Positions 28,614-37,154 of a DNA stretch of 51,693 nt are shown here, piece by piece (position 1 is the stretch's first letter; the number at the start of each line of letters is the position of its first letter). Position numbers and translations under genes: made by a program. The stretch is from an uncultured Gammaproteobacteria bacterium (GTDB lineage Bacteria > Pseudomonadota > Gammaproteobacteria > Pseudomonadales > Pseudohongiellaceae). The stretch is taken from NCBI GenBank assembly GCA_903862645.1, contig CAIOZF010000123.1:1-51693 (forward strand), written 5' to 3'. The notes beneath the pieces were generated by a model. The model was not told the origin of the DNA, made no database searches, and saw only the letters and a list, made by a program, of their open reading frames with translations.

Positions 28614-28656
28614 AGCTCTCGCCAAAGCAAATCACGGGCAGGCCCGTTCCCACAGT
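28591..28656. repeat. REP/BIME-like palindrome pair at convergent gene ends
   Basis: The right arm TCACGGGCAGGCCCGTTCCCACAG (28633-28656) is a clear REP unit. The left arm GAGGGGGCCACTGCCCGCGA (28591-28610) is a weaker match and encodes the C terminus of the MFS gene. The pair lies between the convergent MFS and Na/Pi cotransporter genes and may act as a bidirectional terminator. Confidence 0.6.
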
Positions 28657-28663
28657 CAGTGGT

Positions 28664-30325
28664 TCAATTGGCGTAGGTTTCGAGAATGTTGATCGCGTGG
28701 TTCTTGATGCGGCGCATGGCCACAAACATGTCGCTGTAGGTCTGTGCCGGAATGGCCTGACACGAGCCATCTCTGAGCCGCACCAGGTGACGATCACGCA
28801 TGGTATTGGCCACACGGTTCAAGCGCTTGCCCTCGTCCATGAGTCGGGTGATGCGGGTCGAGTCTGCCCGCTTGCGGCGCGCGCCCACGACACGGCCCAC
28901 GAAGGTGTCGATCTCGTTGTAGAAGGTCATGAGATCATTCCAGGCATCGGCACTCAAAGTCTCTCGCTGATTGAACAGGCGCGCACGGTAAATACTAAAC
29001 GACTCCAGACAGTCGGCAATGCTCTCCAATTCATCGGCCATGCGGATCAGTCCGTAGGCGCGCGCCGACTGTGCCTGCGTCACCGCATCGGTGATGCCTC
29101 GGGTGATGAAGGTGATCATCTCCTCTTCAATTGAGTCGGTGACATCTTCTAGGTCATTGATGCGATCAAAAGTCTCCTTGTCGGACTTCTCTGCAGTCAT
29201 GTAAGTGCGCGTCAGATTGAACATCTGCCGGGTGATCTCGATCAGGTTGTCCAACTCCAGATCGGCCTGCTGCAACGCCACTTCAGGAGCGAGCGTCGTG
29301 GTGTGATTCAGGTACCTGACCTTGTGCACCTGCTCGTCTTCCTGCTGCGGAACCAGCCATACCGCCAGCTTCACCAGATAGTCGAGCAACGGAATCCACA
29401 GCACAGCGTTAATGACGTTGAACATCGTATGAGCAATCGCGATGTGCCAGACAATATTCGGCCTCGCTCCGGACGACAACTGCATGTCAGGATCGCCGGA
29501 CACCAACTGGTCAATAAAATCGATGTAGAACGGAAACAGCGCCGTGATCAGCACCGCGCCCAGAATATTGAACACGGAATTCGCGCGGGCTAAACGCAAA
29601 GCTGCAGTACTGGTGCCCACACTGCTCATTTGCGCGTTCAACGCGGTGCCGACGTTCTCGCCAATGATCAGGCCGACCGCGGTATTGAAATCGATGACGC
29701 CGGTACTCCCCAGAATCAATGTGATGGCCAGCATGACGGTGCTGTTGCGAATCAGCATTGTCAGCACTACACCGAGAATCACACACGCCAGCAATGTGCC
29801 AAAGGTTGCGGCATCGATCAAATGCAGGTAAGCGAGAAATTCCTGCTGGGTTCGCAGCGGCGCAAAGGCGGTGCTCATGAAATCGAGCGCAGTAAACAAC
29901 AAGCCCAGCGCCACCAGACTCTTACCTGCGGCAACGGTGCCATTGCTGTTGCCCGCCATCATGGGATAGGTGCCCACCCCGATCAGCAACAGGCCGTATT
30001 TGCCGAGACTGAGTGAGAGTATCCAGCCGGTGATGGTGGCACCGATATTGGCACCGAGCACGACAGCGACGGACTGACGCAATTCCAGCACACCGGCATT
30101 GACCAGACCAACTGTCATCACAGAAGAGATACTGCTGGATTGTGCGAACGCGGTGATACCCATGCCGGCGAGAACGGCCATCAGGCGATTGCGGCTCAGG
30201 TTTGCCAGGACGCTGCGTATGGTGTCGCCGCCACTGGATTGCAGAGCGTCAGACAGGAGTTTGAGTCCCAGGAAAAACAGCCCAAGACCACCTACAGCGG
30301 TATATAGAATTGCGAAGTCGCTCAT
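28664..30325 (-). CDS. Na/Pi cotransporter family protein with PhoU-like tail
   Basis: A 553-residue protein. The membrane domain has two Na/Pi cotransporter repeats: AFAQSSSISSVMTVGLVNAG with VVLGANIGATITG, and LIIGENVGTALNAQMSSVGTS. The last about 200 residues are a soluble, helical PhoU-like domain (LDNLIEITRQMFNLTRTYM and MADELESIADCLESFS). Members import phosphate with sodium; the PhoU-like part is thought to regulate this. It converges on the MFS gene, with the REP pair between them. Confidence 0.92.
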   Translation of the reverse strand: MSDFAILYTAVGGLGLFFLGLKLLSDALQSSGGDTIRSVLANLSRNRLMAVLAGMGITAFAQSSSISSVMTVGLVNAGVLELRQSVAVVLGANIGATITGWILSLSLGKYGLLLIGVGTYPMMAGNSNGTVAAGKSLVALGLLFTALDFMSTAFAPLRTQQEFLAYLHLIDAATFGTLLACVILGVVLTMLIRNSTVMLAITLILGSTGVIDFNTAVGLIIGENVGTALNAQMSSVGTSTAALRLARANSVFNILGAVLITALFPFYIDFIDQLVSGDPDMQLSSGARPNIVWHIAIAHTMFNVINAVLWIPLLDYLVKLAVWLVPQQEDEQVHKVRYLNHTTTLAPEVALQQADLELDNLIEITRQMFNLTRTYMTAEKSDKETFDRINDLEDVTDSIEEEMITFITRGITDAVTQAQSARAYGLIRMADELESIADCLESFSIYRARLFNQRETLSADAWNDLMTFYNEIDTFVGRVVGARRKRADSTRITRLMDEGKRLNRVANTMRDRHLVRLRDGSCQAIPAQTYSDMFVAMRRIKNHAINILETYAN

Positions 30326-30391
30326 TGGCCTGAAGTCTATTCAAACCCTTGCTGGTTTACAAAATTATTTTGCAACTGGTTCCAGAAACGG

Positions 30392-31384
30392 TCACATCAG
30401 ATGAACAGGACCAGTGAATGTCGTCAGACTTGCCGTCAGCAACAAAATTAACAGCACCAAGAACATTTCTGCGCGAATGGCACGCTGCAGCGTGCAAACT
30501 CCAGCATTCACGATGGCGGGCACCAGACGAAATTTGTTCAACGCCGCCAGCCCGAGCAGGCAGATTACCAGCAGCATTTTGCCGACCAAAAGCAAACCAT
30601 AGGGTGTCGTAAACAGATCCAGCGGACGCTCCAACAACTCCGTCAACAGATAGATGCCGGCCAACAACAGGCTACCGGTGACTGCCCAGCCGAGGTTCCC
30701 GAACATTTGCAGCAGTGGCTGTAGTGTCGCCGCCGGTTCGCTGCGACACAGCGCGTGTAACGGATACAGCGCACCAATCCACAGCCCCATCGCGCTGATA
30801 TGCAATGCAATGGCCAGCCACGCCAGCACACCGAGACTCGCGACATGACCAAGTACCGCGAACGAGACTGCAAAGAAAACCATTGCCAGTGGCGCACCAA
30901 TTATCAGCATTGCTGGCAACACCGCCTCATCTGCGGTGGCAAGCAGTGACGGCCGTGCCAGCAGCAAGGCAATTCCAGCCACACCGAAACCGGCCAGCTT
31001 CAGGGAACTGCCATAACCGATCGGCGACTGCAGTAACAGCCCCGCCATGAAACCATCAAACATGCCCGCGATGCCGTTCTGGTTGACGACACCGACCTGC
31101 AGCAAAAAAAACACCACGACGGCGAGACTTCCCAGCACGCACGCCAGCAGCAACACCTTGCAAAAATGCTGCCGCGTCGACAGCGACCATGACAGGCGCC
31201 GTATGGTCGAGATGTTTGTAAGAGCGGGGGATTCAGTAGAGGACGATGCAGCGGATAACCGGGCAGTGCTGACACTGCCCAGCCACAAAATCAGGAAACC
31301 GCCGGCAAGGCTTGCGAGGCTTGCGTAGCTCAGCACCTTGCTGAACACGCTGGCCAGCTCCCAGGGACCGGCGGCGAACGGCAT
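30392..31384 (-). CDS. copD: CopD-domain copper-resistance membrane protein
   Basis: A 330-residue inner-membrane protein with about eight helices, the usual CopD layout. Family-like segments include ALHISAMGLWIGALYPLHAL (His in the membrane) and LLLVGKMLLVICLLGLAALNKFRLVPAI. CopD is thought to move copper across the inner membrane, taking it from CopC. The start shares one base with the copC stop (TGATG), so the two are translationally coupled. The degree of copper specificity is inferred from the family. Confidence 0.88.
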   Translation of the reverse strand: MPFAAGPWELASVFSKVLSYASLASLAGGFLILWLGSVSTARLSAASSSTESPALTNISTIRRLSWSLSTRQHFCKVLLLACVLGSLAVVVFFLLQVGVVNQNGIAGMFDGFMAGLLLQSPIGYGSSLKLAGFGVAGIALLLARPSLLATADEAVLPAMLIIGAPLAMVFFAVSFAVLGHVASLGVLAWLAIALHISAMGLWIGALYPLHALCRSEPAATLQPLLQMFGNLGWAVTGSLLLAGIYLLTELLERPLDLFTTPYGLLLVGKMLLVICLLGLAALNKFRLVPAIVNAGVCTLQRAIRAEMFLVLLILLLTASLTTFTGPVHLM

Positions 31385-31797
31385 CAGTGAACGTGGTCGC
31401 CACCGCCGGCACCGTGTTCAGTCATGACGGCAGCGGGAGCGTTAGGGTCCACGGTAAAACGGAAGTCTTCGCTGACGGAATGTCCGTCTTCACCGATGAC
31501 GGTCCAGTTCACTCGATAGGCACCGGCTACCATGGGTGGCATCGCTACATGGAACATCATGTTGGCAGCGGCGTCGGGCACGAAACCGACTTCGACCACG
31601 CCGTTGTCACCGGTGACGGTCAGGCGCACCAGACGCACGTTGCCGTTGAAATGCAGCATCAGCATCTCGGGCGAGGAAACAGTCTGACCATTGGCTGGAA
31701 CGGAACTGCTCATGGCGCTATGCGCGAAGGCCGTGCTGTGCATGACCAGCATCAACAGTGCAGCGGCCAGGCCCTGCCACAGGGGGAATCTCTTCAT
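31384..31797 (-). CDS. copC: CopC-domain periplasmic copper-binding protein
   Basis: A 137-residue exported protein. The signal peptide ends at HSTAFA, giving a mature protein that begins HSAMSS; this N-terminal His is a Cu(II) ligand in CopC proteins. The beta-sandwich core ends with EDGHSVSEDFRF, which contains the second conserved ligand region. There is a Met-rich stretch (MMFHVAMPPM) and a His-rich tail (EHGAGGGDHVH), both plausible extra copper sites. I chose the ATG at 31797 because GAGGTGAT precedes it and the signal peptide starts there. It is coupled to copD downstream. Confidence 0.9.
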   Translation of the reverse strand: MKRFPLWQGLAAALLMLVMHSTAFAHSAMSSSVPANGQTVSSPEMLMLHFNGNVRLVRLTVTGDNGVVEVGFVPDAAANMMFHVAMPPMVAGAYRVNWTVIGEDGHSVSEDFRFTVDPNAPAAVMTEHGAGGGDHVH

Positions 31798-31920
31798 GGG
31801 TATCACCTCGGTTGGGTTGATTGTGGTGCTCAGCGATGAGCGCATTTATTTCGGTACCGCGAGACGGCACCAATGCGCCGAAGTGTAACTGAATCCTTTC
31901 GCCTTGCCGAGCCAGAATCC

Positions 31921-31935
31921 GCGACACATTGTCGC
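31921..31935. promoter_or_regulatory. Perfect inverted repeat between copC and a divergent gene
   Basis: GCGACA-CAT-TGTCGC is a perfect 6-bp inverted repeat with a 3-base spacer, in the 187-base region between the divergent copC and 2-hydroxyacid dehydrogenase genes. It could be an operator, but no matching regulator is encoded nearby and the repeat is short. No clear -35/-10 pair was found in this gap. Confidence 0.35.
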
Positions 31936-31984
31936 ATGCTAGAATTCCGGCATGATGGCCACTCATAACCCATAGAATCCGCAC

Positions 31985-32953
31985 ATGAACCCGCTCACAA
32001 GACCACAACTGAACCCGCAGCGCCCGCCTCTGCTGATCGCCAACAGCTTCCATCCGGAGACGGTGGCGAAGCTGGATGCGCAGTACGACACCCACAAACT
32101 CTGGCTACTCGACAGCCCGCAGGAGCAACAGGCGCTGATCGAACGCCTCGCACCGGTCTGCGAAGCCGTGGCCACCGCCTCGTGGGCGACCAATACGCTG
32201 ATCTATCAGCTACCGCGCCTGAAGCTGATCAGCTGCTTCGGCGTCGGCACCGATGGTATCGACTTCAATATCACCGGTGCACGCGGCATTCACGTCACCA
32301 ACACACCCCGCGTGCTCAACGATGCCGTGGCGGATCTGGCCATGGCGCTGGTGCTGGCAACTTCGCGCAACCTCATCAACGCCGACCGCTATGTGCGTGA
32401 TGGCAAGTGGCTGCAGGCACCATTCCCGTTCTCCAGCAGTCTTGCAGGCAAGACGCTGGGCATTATCGGGCTGGGTGCGATCGGCAAGGAGATCGCCAAC
32501 CGCGCCACCGCCTTCAAGATGCAGATCGCGTACCACAACCGCCAGCCGAAAGACCTGCCGTGGCGCTACTACCCATCCCTCAACGCACTGGCGCGGGCCA
32601 GCGACGTACTGCTGTGCATGCTTCCGGGCGGCACCGCCACCAGCAGGATGCTCAACCTGGCGGTATTTCGCGAACTGGGTCCGCAGGGCATCTTCATCAA
32701 TGTCGGCCGTGGCAGCAGCGTGGACGAGATGGATCTGGTTGCGGCACTGCAGCAGGGCGTCATTGCCGGGGCCGGACTCGATGTCTACACCAGCGAGCCA
32801 CGCGTGCCCGAGGCTCTGCTGAGCATGCCCAACGTGGTGCTGTTCCCGCACATCGGCAGCGCCACCGTGGAGACCCGCCGCGCCATGGGGCAGTTGACGC
32901 TGGACAACCTGGCGGCGTACTTCGCGGGGCAGTCGCTGCTTACTCCCTGCTAG
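31985..32953 (+). CDS. D-isomer-specific 2-hydroxyacid dehydrogenase
   Basis: A 322-residue NAD(P)-dependent enzyme of the D-2-hydroxyacid dehydrogenase family, closest in pattern to glyoxylate/hydroxypyruvate reductases. The Rossmann motif LGIIGLGAIGKEIANRA lies at about 154-170. NVGRGSSVDEMDL carries the catalytic Arg region, VYTSEPRVP the Glu, and LFPHIGSATVETR the catalytic His. Such enzymes reduce glyoxylate or hydroxypyruvate to glycolate or D-glycerate, which would link to the glycerate kinase at the left of the window, though they are not adjacent. It starts with ATG but has no strong Shine-Dalgarno. Confidence 0.92.
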   Translation: MNPLTRPQLNPQRPPLLIANSFHPETVAKLDAQYDTHKLWLLDSPQEQQALIERLAPVCEAVATASWATNTLIYQLPRLKLISCFGVGTDGIDFNITGARGIHVTNTPRVLNDAVADLAMALVLATSRNLINADRYVRDGKWLQAPFPFSSSLAGKTLGIIGLGAIGKEIANRATAFKMQIAYHNRQPKDLPWRYYPSLNALARASDVLLCMLPGGTATSRMLNLAVFRELGPQGIFINVGRGSSVDEMDLVAALQQGVIAGAGLDVYTSEPRVPEALLSMPNVVLFPHIGSATVETRRAMGQLTLDNLAAYFAGQSLLTPC

Positions 32954-33080
32954 GGAAAGATAGCTCCCACCTAGCACATGCGCACACAAGTTTGTTGCTG
33001 CCTCCTCAGGCGGACTTGGATACAATGCCTATCCTGAGACAACGAGCACGACACAAATAATCAAGACCCAGGAGTTGATC

Positions 33081-34190
33081 ATGAGAAAACTGACGAGCTG
33101 CCTGGTGGCGGTCCTGCTGGTCGTCGTCCTTCCTCTGACCACCGTCAGCGCCCAGAATCAGCCCGGCTTCCGCACCGAGAAAGTCGTAGAAGGCATCGAC
33201 GTCCCTTGGGGGATGACCTGGCTGCCTGACGGCGACATGCTCGTCACCAATAGAGGTGGCCAACTGTACCGTGTCCATGAAGGCACACTGAGCGCGCCAC
33301 TGGGCGGCGTGCCGGAGGTGCATGTAAACGGCCAGGGCGGGCTGCTGGACATCGCGCTGCACCCGGATTACGCCAACAACGGCTGGATCTACATCACCTA
33401 CTCCAGCATGGAAGGTGGCGGCACCGGCAGCCACACGGCTATCATGCGCGCCAAACTGCAGGGCGACAGCCTGGTCGAGCAGCAGGTGTTATACAAAGGC
33501 GAAGGTAACACTGACGGCGGCGCACACTACGGCAGCCGTATCGCTTTCGATAACGATGGCTACCTGTTCTTCTCCATCGGTGAGCGTGGCGCTCACTTCG
33601 AGAACGCCCAGCAACTCGACCGCGACGGCGGCAAGATCTACCGACTGCACGACGATGGCCGCATCCCGGCCGACAACCCCTTCGTCAACACCCCCGGCGC
33701 CAAGACTGCTGTGTACTCTAACGGACACCGTAACCCCCAGGGATTGGCTGTGCATCCGACCACCGGACAGATCTGGGAACACGAGCACGGGCCGATGGGC
33801 GGCGACGAGATCAATATCATTCAGCCAGGCAAGAACTACGGCTGGCCGATCATCGGTTATGGCCTCAACGACAACGGCGAACCCCTGGCGGTGGCGACCA
33901 GCCGCGCAGGCATCGAGCAGCCCATTTTCTATTGGGACCCGTCAATCGCCCCTTCCGGCATCGCCTTCATCACCAGCGACAACTATGGACCGGAACTCAA
34001 GGGCCACCTGCTGGTGGGCTCACTGAAATTCCGCTACATGGTGCATCTGGTGCTGGACGGTAACAACGTGGTGGCCAACGAAACCGTATTCCCCGGCATC
34101 GGTCGTGTCCGCAACATCAAGCAGGGCCCGGACGGCTACATTTACGTCGCCACCGAGGGTGACGGCATCATCCGGATCCTCCCGGAATAG
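33081..34190 (+). CDS. PQQ-dependent sugar dehydrogenase (YliI/soluble GDH-like)
   Basis: A 369-residue exported six-bladed beta-propeller of the glucose/sorbosone dehydrogenase family. A signal peptide ends TVSAQNQ. Blade motifs include VPWGMTWLPDGDMLVTNRGG, GQGGLLDIALHPDY, YGSRIAFDNDGYLFFSIGERG, and HRNPQGLAVHPTTGQIWEHEHG followed by GGDEIN, which carry the PQQ- and calcium-binding His and Arg. It should oxidise aldose sugars in the periplasm if PQQ is available. I chose ATG 33081, with AGGAG nine bases upstream, over TTG 33075. Confidence 0.92.
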   Translation: MRKLTSCLVAVLLVVVLPLTTVSAQNQPGFRTEKVVEGIDVPWGMTWLPDGDMLVTNRGGQLYRVHEGTLSAPLGGVPEVHVNGQGGLLDIALHPDYANNGWIYITYSSMEGGGTGSHTAIMRAKLQGDSLVEQQVLYKGEGNTDGGAHYGSRIAFDNDGYLFFSIGERGAHFENAQQLDRDGGKIYRLHDDGRIPADNPFVNTPGAKTAVYSNGHRNPQGLAVHPTTGQIWEHEHGPMGGDEINIIQPGKNYGWPIIGYGLNDNGEPLAVATSRAGIEQPIFYWDPSIAPSGIAFITSDNYGPELKGHLLVGSLKFRYMVHLVLDGNNVVANETVFPGIGRVRNIKQGPDGYIYVATEGDGIIRILPE

Positions 34191-34232
34191 TGATAACTTT
34201 GTGGGAACAGCACACAGCATTTGGTATAGATC

Positions 34233-34871
34233 ATGAGCGATAAACTTCTCGCTGGTTATCAGCGCTTCAAGAACGGCTACTTTGCCGAGAATAGAGAAAA
34301 ATTGCGGCAACTGGCGGAGCAGCAGCGCCCCAATCATGTCCTGATCACCTGCTGCGACGCGCGCATGGAACCCGCTTTGATTTTCGATACGGCGCCTGGC
34401 GAATTGTTCGTGGTCCGCAACGTCGCCAACCTGGTGCCACCTTACGAGATCGAAGGCTCCTACCACGGCACCAGTGCCGCACTGGAGTTCGCGATTACCG
34501 TGCTGGAAGTGCCTGAGATCATCGTCCTCGGCCATTCACGCTGCGGCGGCATCCGCTCGCTGGTCATGGAATCCAAGCGCCTGCCCCAGGACACCTTTAT
34601 CGCCCGCTGGATGTCGATCGTCGCCCCGGTGGCCAGCCTGGCTGACCCGGAGACACTGGACCCGAATGACCACGCAACCTTCAATCGCTGTGAACAGGCC
34701 GCCGTCGGCTACTCACTGCGCAACCTGATGACCTACCCATGGATTCGCAGCCGTGTAGAAGCCGGGACGCTGAGCCTGAAGGGCTGGCACTACAATATTT
34801 TCACCGGCGCGCTGAAGCAGGTACACGATCAGGACACGATCTCGACAATTGTCGAAGAGGCGCAGGACTGA
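34233..34871 (+). CDS. Beta-class carbonic anhydrase
   Basis: A 212-residue cytoplasmic beta-carbonic anhydrase, the usual length. Zinc ligands are Cys40 in the CCDAR motif, His101 and Cys104 in GHSRCGG; Asp42 and Arg44 form the conserved dyad. It interconverts CO2 and bicarbonate. It stands alone on the plus strand and is followed immediately by a rho-independent terminator. No strong ribosome binding site is seen before the ATG. Confidence 0.95.
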   Translation: MSDKLLAGYQRFKNGYFAENREKLRQLAEQQRPNHVLITCCDARMEPALIFDTAPGELFVVRNVANLVPPYEIEGSYHGTSAALEFAITVLEVPEIIVLGHSRCGGIRSLVMESKRLPQDTFIARWMSIVAPVASLADPETLDPNDHATFNRCEQAAVGYSLRNLMTYPWIRSRVEAGTLSLKGWHYNIFTGALKQVHDQDTISTIVEEAQD

Positions 34872-34900
34872 GCCAGCGGGAACGCTGGCTTTAACTTTTC
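34871..34900 (+). terminator. Rho-independent terminator of the carbonic anhydrase gene
   Basis: A perfect 8-bp stem AGCCAGCG / CGCTGGCT with a GGAA tetraloop is followed by TTAACTTTTC. The stem begins on the last base of the stop codon. Confidence 0.85.
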
Positions 34901-35048
34901 TCGGGCAACGGCAGGTCTTCACCATCACGACGGCGCGCCTCTCCAGTCGTTGCAGGATAGGGTTGTGCTCACTGCAAGACTCCTGTGGTTTTCAAACTTT
35001 TCAAGATGCAGCCCCGCGAAGGCTATATCTCTCTATCAATAAATGCCC

Positions 35049-37154
35049 CTATTTTTTAGTTGCCGCTTCAGTGACATCTCTCTCACTGCAACACAATACC
35101 CGGTCCGCTATAGCCAATGGGGCGACTCGGTGGGTCACCATCACAGTCGTAATATGCAGTGCCTGAATCTCCTTCAGAACAGCCGCCTCTACCGTCGGAT
35201 CGAGGTTAGCCGTGGCCTCATCCAGAAACAGTATCCTCGGCAACATGTAGAAGGAACGCGCCAGCAACACCCGCTGCCCCTGTCCGGCCGACATGATCGA
35301 CCCCATGTCACCAATCAAACTGTTGTAGCCCATTGGCAACGTGCCGATGAACTCCTCGATCTGCGCCATCCGGCAGACTCGCTGCAAACGCTCATGATCG
35401 ACGTCTTCAGCAAAAAGCGTGATGTTATCCATCAGCGTGCCGGAGAGGAGCTGATCGCTCTGCAGCACTCCTGCACAGAGCGCACGAAACTGACGCAGAC
35501 CGAATGATTGAATATCGACACCATCGACACACACGCTGCCCGCAGAGGGTCCGAGCAGCCCCGCCATGATCTTGATCAGCGTCGATTTACCGGTGCCCGA
35601 CGGACCCGTGATGGCAACAATCTCGCCAGGCGCAATGTCGAGACTTATGTCGTTGAGCACAGGAATTCCGCAACCCGGATAACTGTACTGGACGTTCTTC
35701 AGCTGCAATCGCCCCGCTACCGGCACCCGCAGCTTTGGCAAGTAGAGATTATCGAATTCCCTCGGCGTGCAGGTGATATCCGATACTCGCTCCAATTGCA
35801 GACGCAGCAGCCTGATCTGCACCAGCTTCTCGATGAAGGAGCGAATGGAGGAGGAAAAGTTACTCTTCAGCGCGACGAAAGCAGTAAGAAAACCCAGAGA
35901 CAACGCCCCCTCCAGCACCGACATAGCCGCCAGATACACCACCAGCACGTTTTCCAGACCACTCAGCAGGCCGTGGGCCGCGTCAATGCGAATCATCACC
36001 CGAGTCAACTGCACATTGGCATTGACCTGCTCTGCATATTGGTTGCGCCACAGGAGAATGCGCGGCAGTTCACGACAATAGAATTTGATCATCTCGATGG
36101 CACGCATGTTCTCCATCAGGCTGCTGCTGGATCTGGCGTCCGCCACGATGCGCTGCTCGCTTAGCGATTTGACTGTGGGAATCATCGCTAGCCGCAACGT
36201 CGCGATGATCAGCACAAAGGTGAGCACCACACCGGCCAGCAGCGCACTGAAATAGAACATGACAACAAGCGTAAGCAGTGCAAATGTGCCATCCAGCACG
36301 ACCGTAATCATGTCTTCTGTGAGAATGTTCCTGATCTCCCGAATTGACCCGAACCGTGACACCAGATCACCGACATGGCGCTTGCTGAAGAATTCCGTGG
36401 GTAGAGTCATCAGATGATTGAAGACATTGCCGGCCATCTGAAAGCCCAGCTGATTCGAAAAATATAACTGCACACTCGCACGTGCGGCAATCATCCCCAC
36501 ATTGGTCAGCGCCAGCATGAAGAAACCGATGGCGAGCATGGCAAGGAAATCTGCATCCAGTTTAGATACACCCTCGTCGATCACCAGTTGCAAATAAAAC
36601 GCTGCGCCAATCGACGAAAGTTGCAGAAACAGCGAGAGCACGAACAGCTGCGCGACTGCCGCATTGAACCCCGGGTAACGCGTAAACAAATCGACCAGGC
36701 GCGAACGCAGTTCCTGCTTGTCCTGCTTCAACTCCTTGCCCGGAACACATTCAATGGCGATGCCTGTAAAGTGCCGTCCCACCTCACGCAACGAATACTC
36801 CCGCCGCCCAACCGCAGGATCGTGAATCACGATGCCTTTGCGCGATACGCTGCGCAGGACCACGAAATGGGTCATGTCCCAGTGCAGGATAGCCGGCAGC
36901 TGCAGCTGCCCAAGCTCTTCACATTCCAGACGCAGTGGTCGAGTCTGCAGACCAAGTGCATTGGCGATTGAGAGAATATCGCTAAGCCGTGCCCCGCGCG
37001 CGGACACCGGGTAGTCGCGACGCAGAGTGTTCAGATCAACGCGCCCGCCATAGTACGACGCCACCATCGCCAGACACGCCAGAGCACATTCTGTGCGCTC
37101 CGATTGCAGCACCTCGGGCAGTTTGTGACGGCCACCAAACAACGCGGCGATCAC
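35049..37154 (-). CDS. C39-peptidase ABC exporter (CvaB-like)
   Basis: A 701-residue peptidase-containing ABC transporter of the type that cleaves double-glycine leaders and exports the mature peptide (colicin V, class II microcins). The C39 domain is complete: oxyanion Gln17, catalytic Cys23 (SERTECALACLAM), His96 (HWDMTHFVVL) and Asp112 (HDPAVG). Six membrane helices follow (about 165-430), then the ATPase domain with GPSGTGKST, a variant signature MSAGQGQRV and LFLDEATANLD. It is last in the FAAL operon and overlaps the adaptor gene by 4 bases (ATGA). It strongly implies a leader-bearing peptide substrate, which is not encoded in the window as far as I can see. Confidence 0.93.
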   Translation of the reverse strand: MIAALFGGRHKLPEVLQSERTECALACLAMVASYYGGRVDLNTLRRDYPVSARGARLSDILSIANALGLQTRPLRLECEELGQLQLPAILHWDMTHFVVLRSVSRKGIVIHDPAVGRREYSLREVGRHFTGIAIECVPGKELKQDKQELRSRLVDLFTRYPGFNAAVAQLFVLSLFLQLSSIGAAFYLQLVIDEGVSKLDADFLAMLAIGFFMLALTNVGMIAARASVQLYFSNQLGFQMAGNVFNHLMTLPTEFFSKRHVGDLVSRFGSIREIRNILTEDMITVVLDGTFALLTLVVMFYFSALLAGVVLTFVLIIATLRLAMIPTVKSLSEQRIVADARSSSSLMENMRAIEMIKFYCRELPRILLWRNQYAEQVNANVQLTRVMIRIDAAHGLLSGLENVLVVYLAAMSVLEGALSLGFLTAFVALKSNFSSSIRSFIEKLVQIRLLRLQLERVSDITCTPREFDNLYLPKLRVPVAGRLQLKNVQYSYPGCGIPVLNDISLDIAPGEIVAITGPSGTGKSTLIKIMAGLLGPSAGSVCVDGVDIQSFGLRQFRALCAGVLQSDQLLSGTLMDNITLFAEDVDHERLQRVCRMAQIEEFIGTLPMGYNSLIGDMGSIMSAGQGQRVLLARSFYMLPRILFLDEATANLDPTVEAAVLKEIQALHITTVMVTHRVAPLAIADRVLCCSERDVTEAATKK

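Noticed and set aside
32941-32975. Possible REP remnant after the 2-hydroxyacid dehydrogenase gene
   Set aside because: Only the GCTCCCAC end is recognisable; there is no palindromic core.
34713-34928. 71-codon minus-strand frame behind the exporter operon, considered as a precursor peptide
   Set aside because: It runs antisense through the carbonic anhydrase gene and its terminator, lacks a double-glycine leader, and has no ribosome site.
35049-37154. Degenerate ABC signature (MSAGQGQR instead of LSGGQ) as a sign of an inactive exporter
   Set aside because: Walker A, Walker B and the peptidase triad are intact. Variation in the signature is common, so loss of function is not supported.
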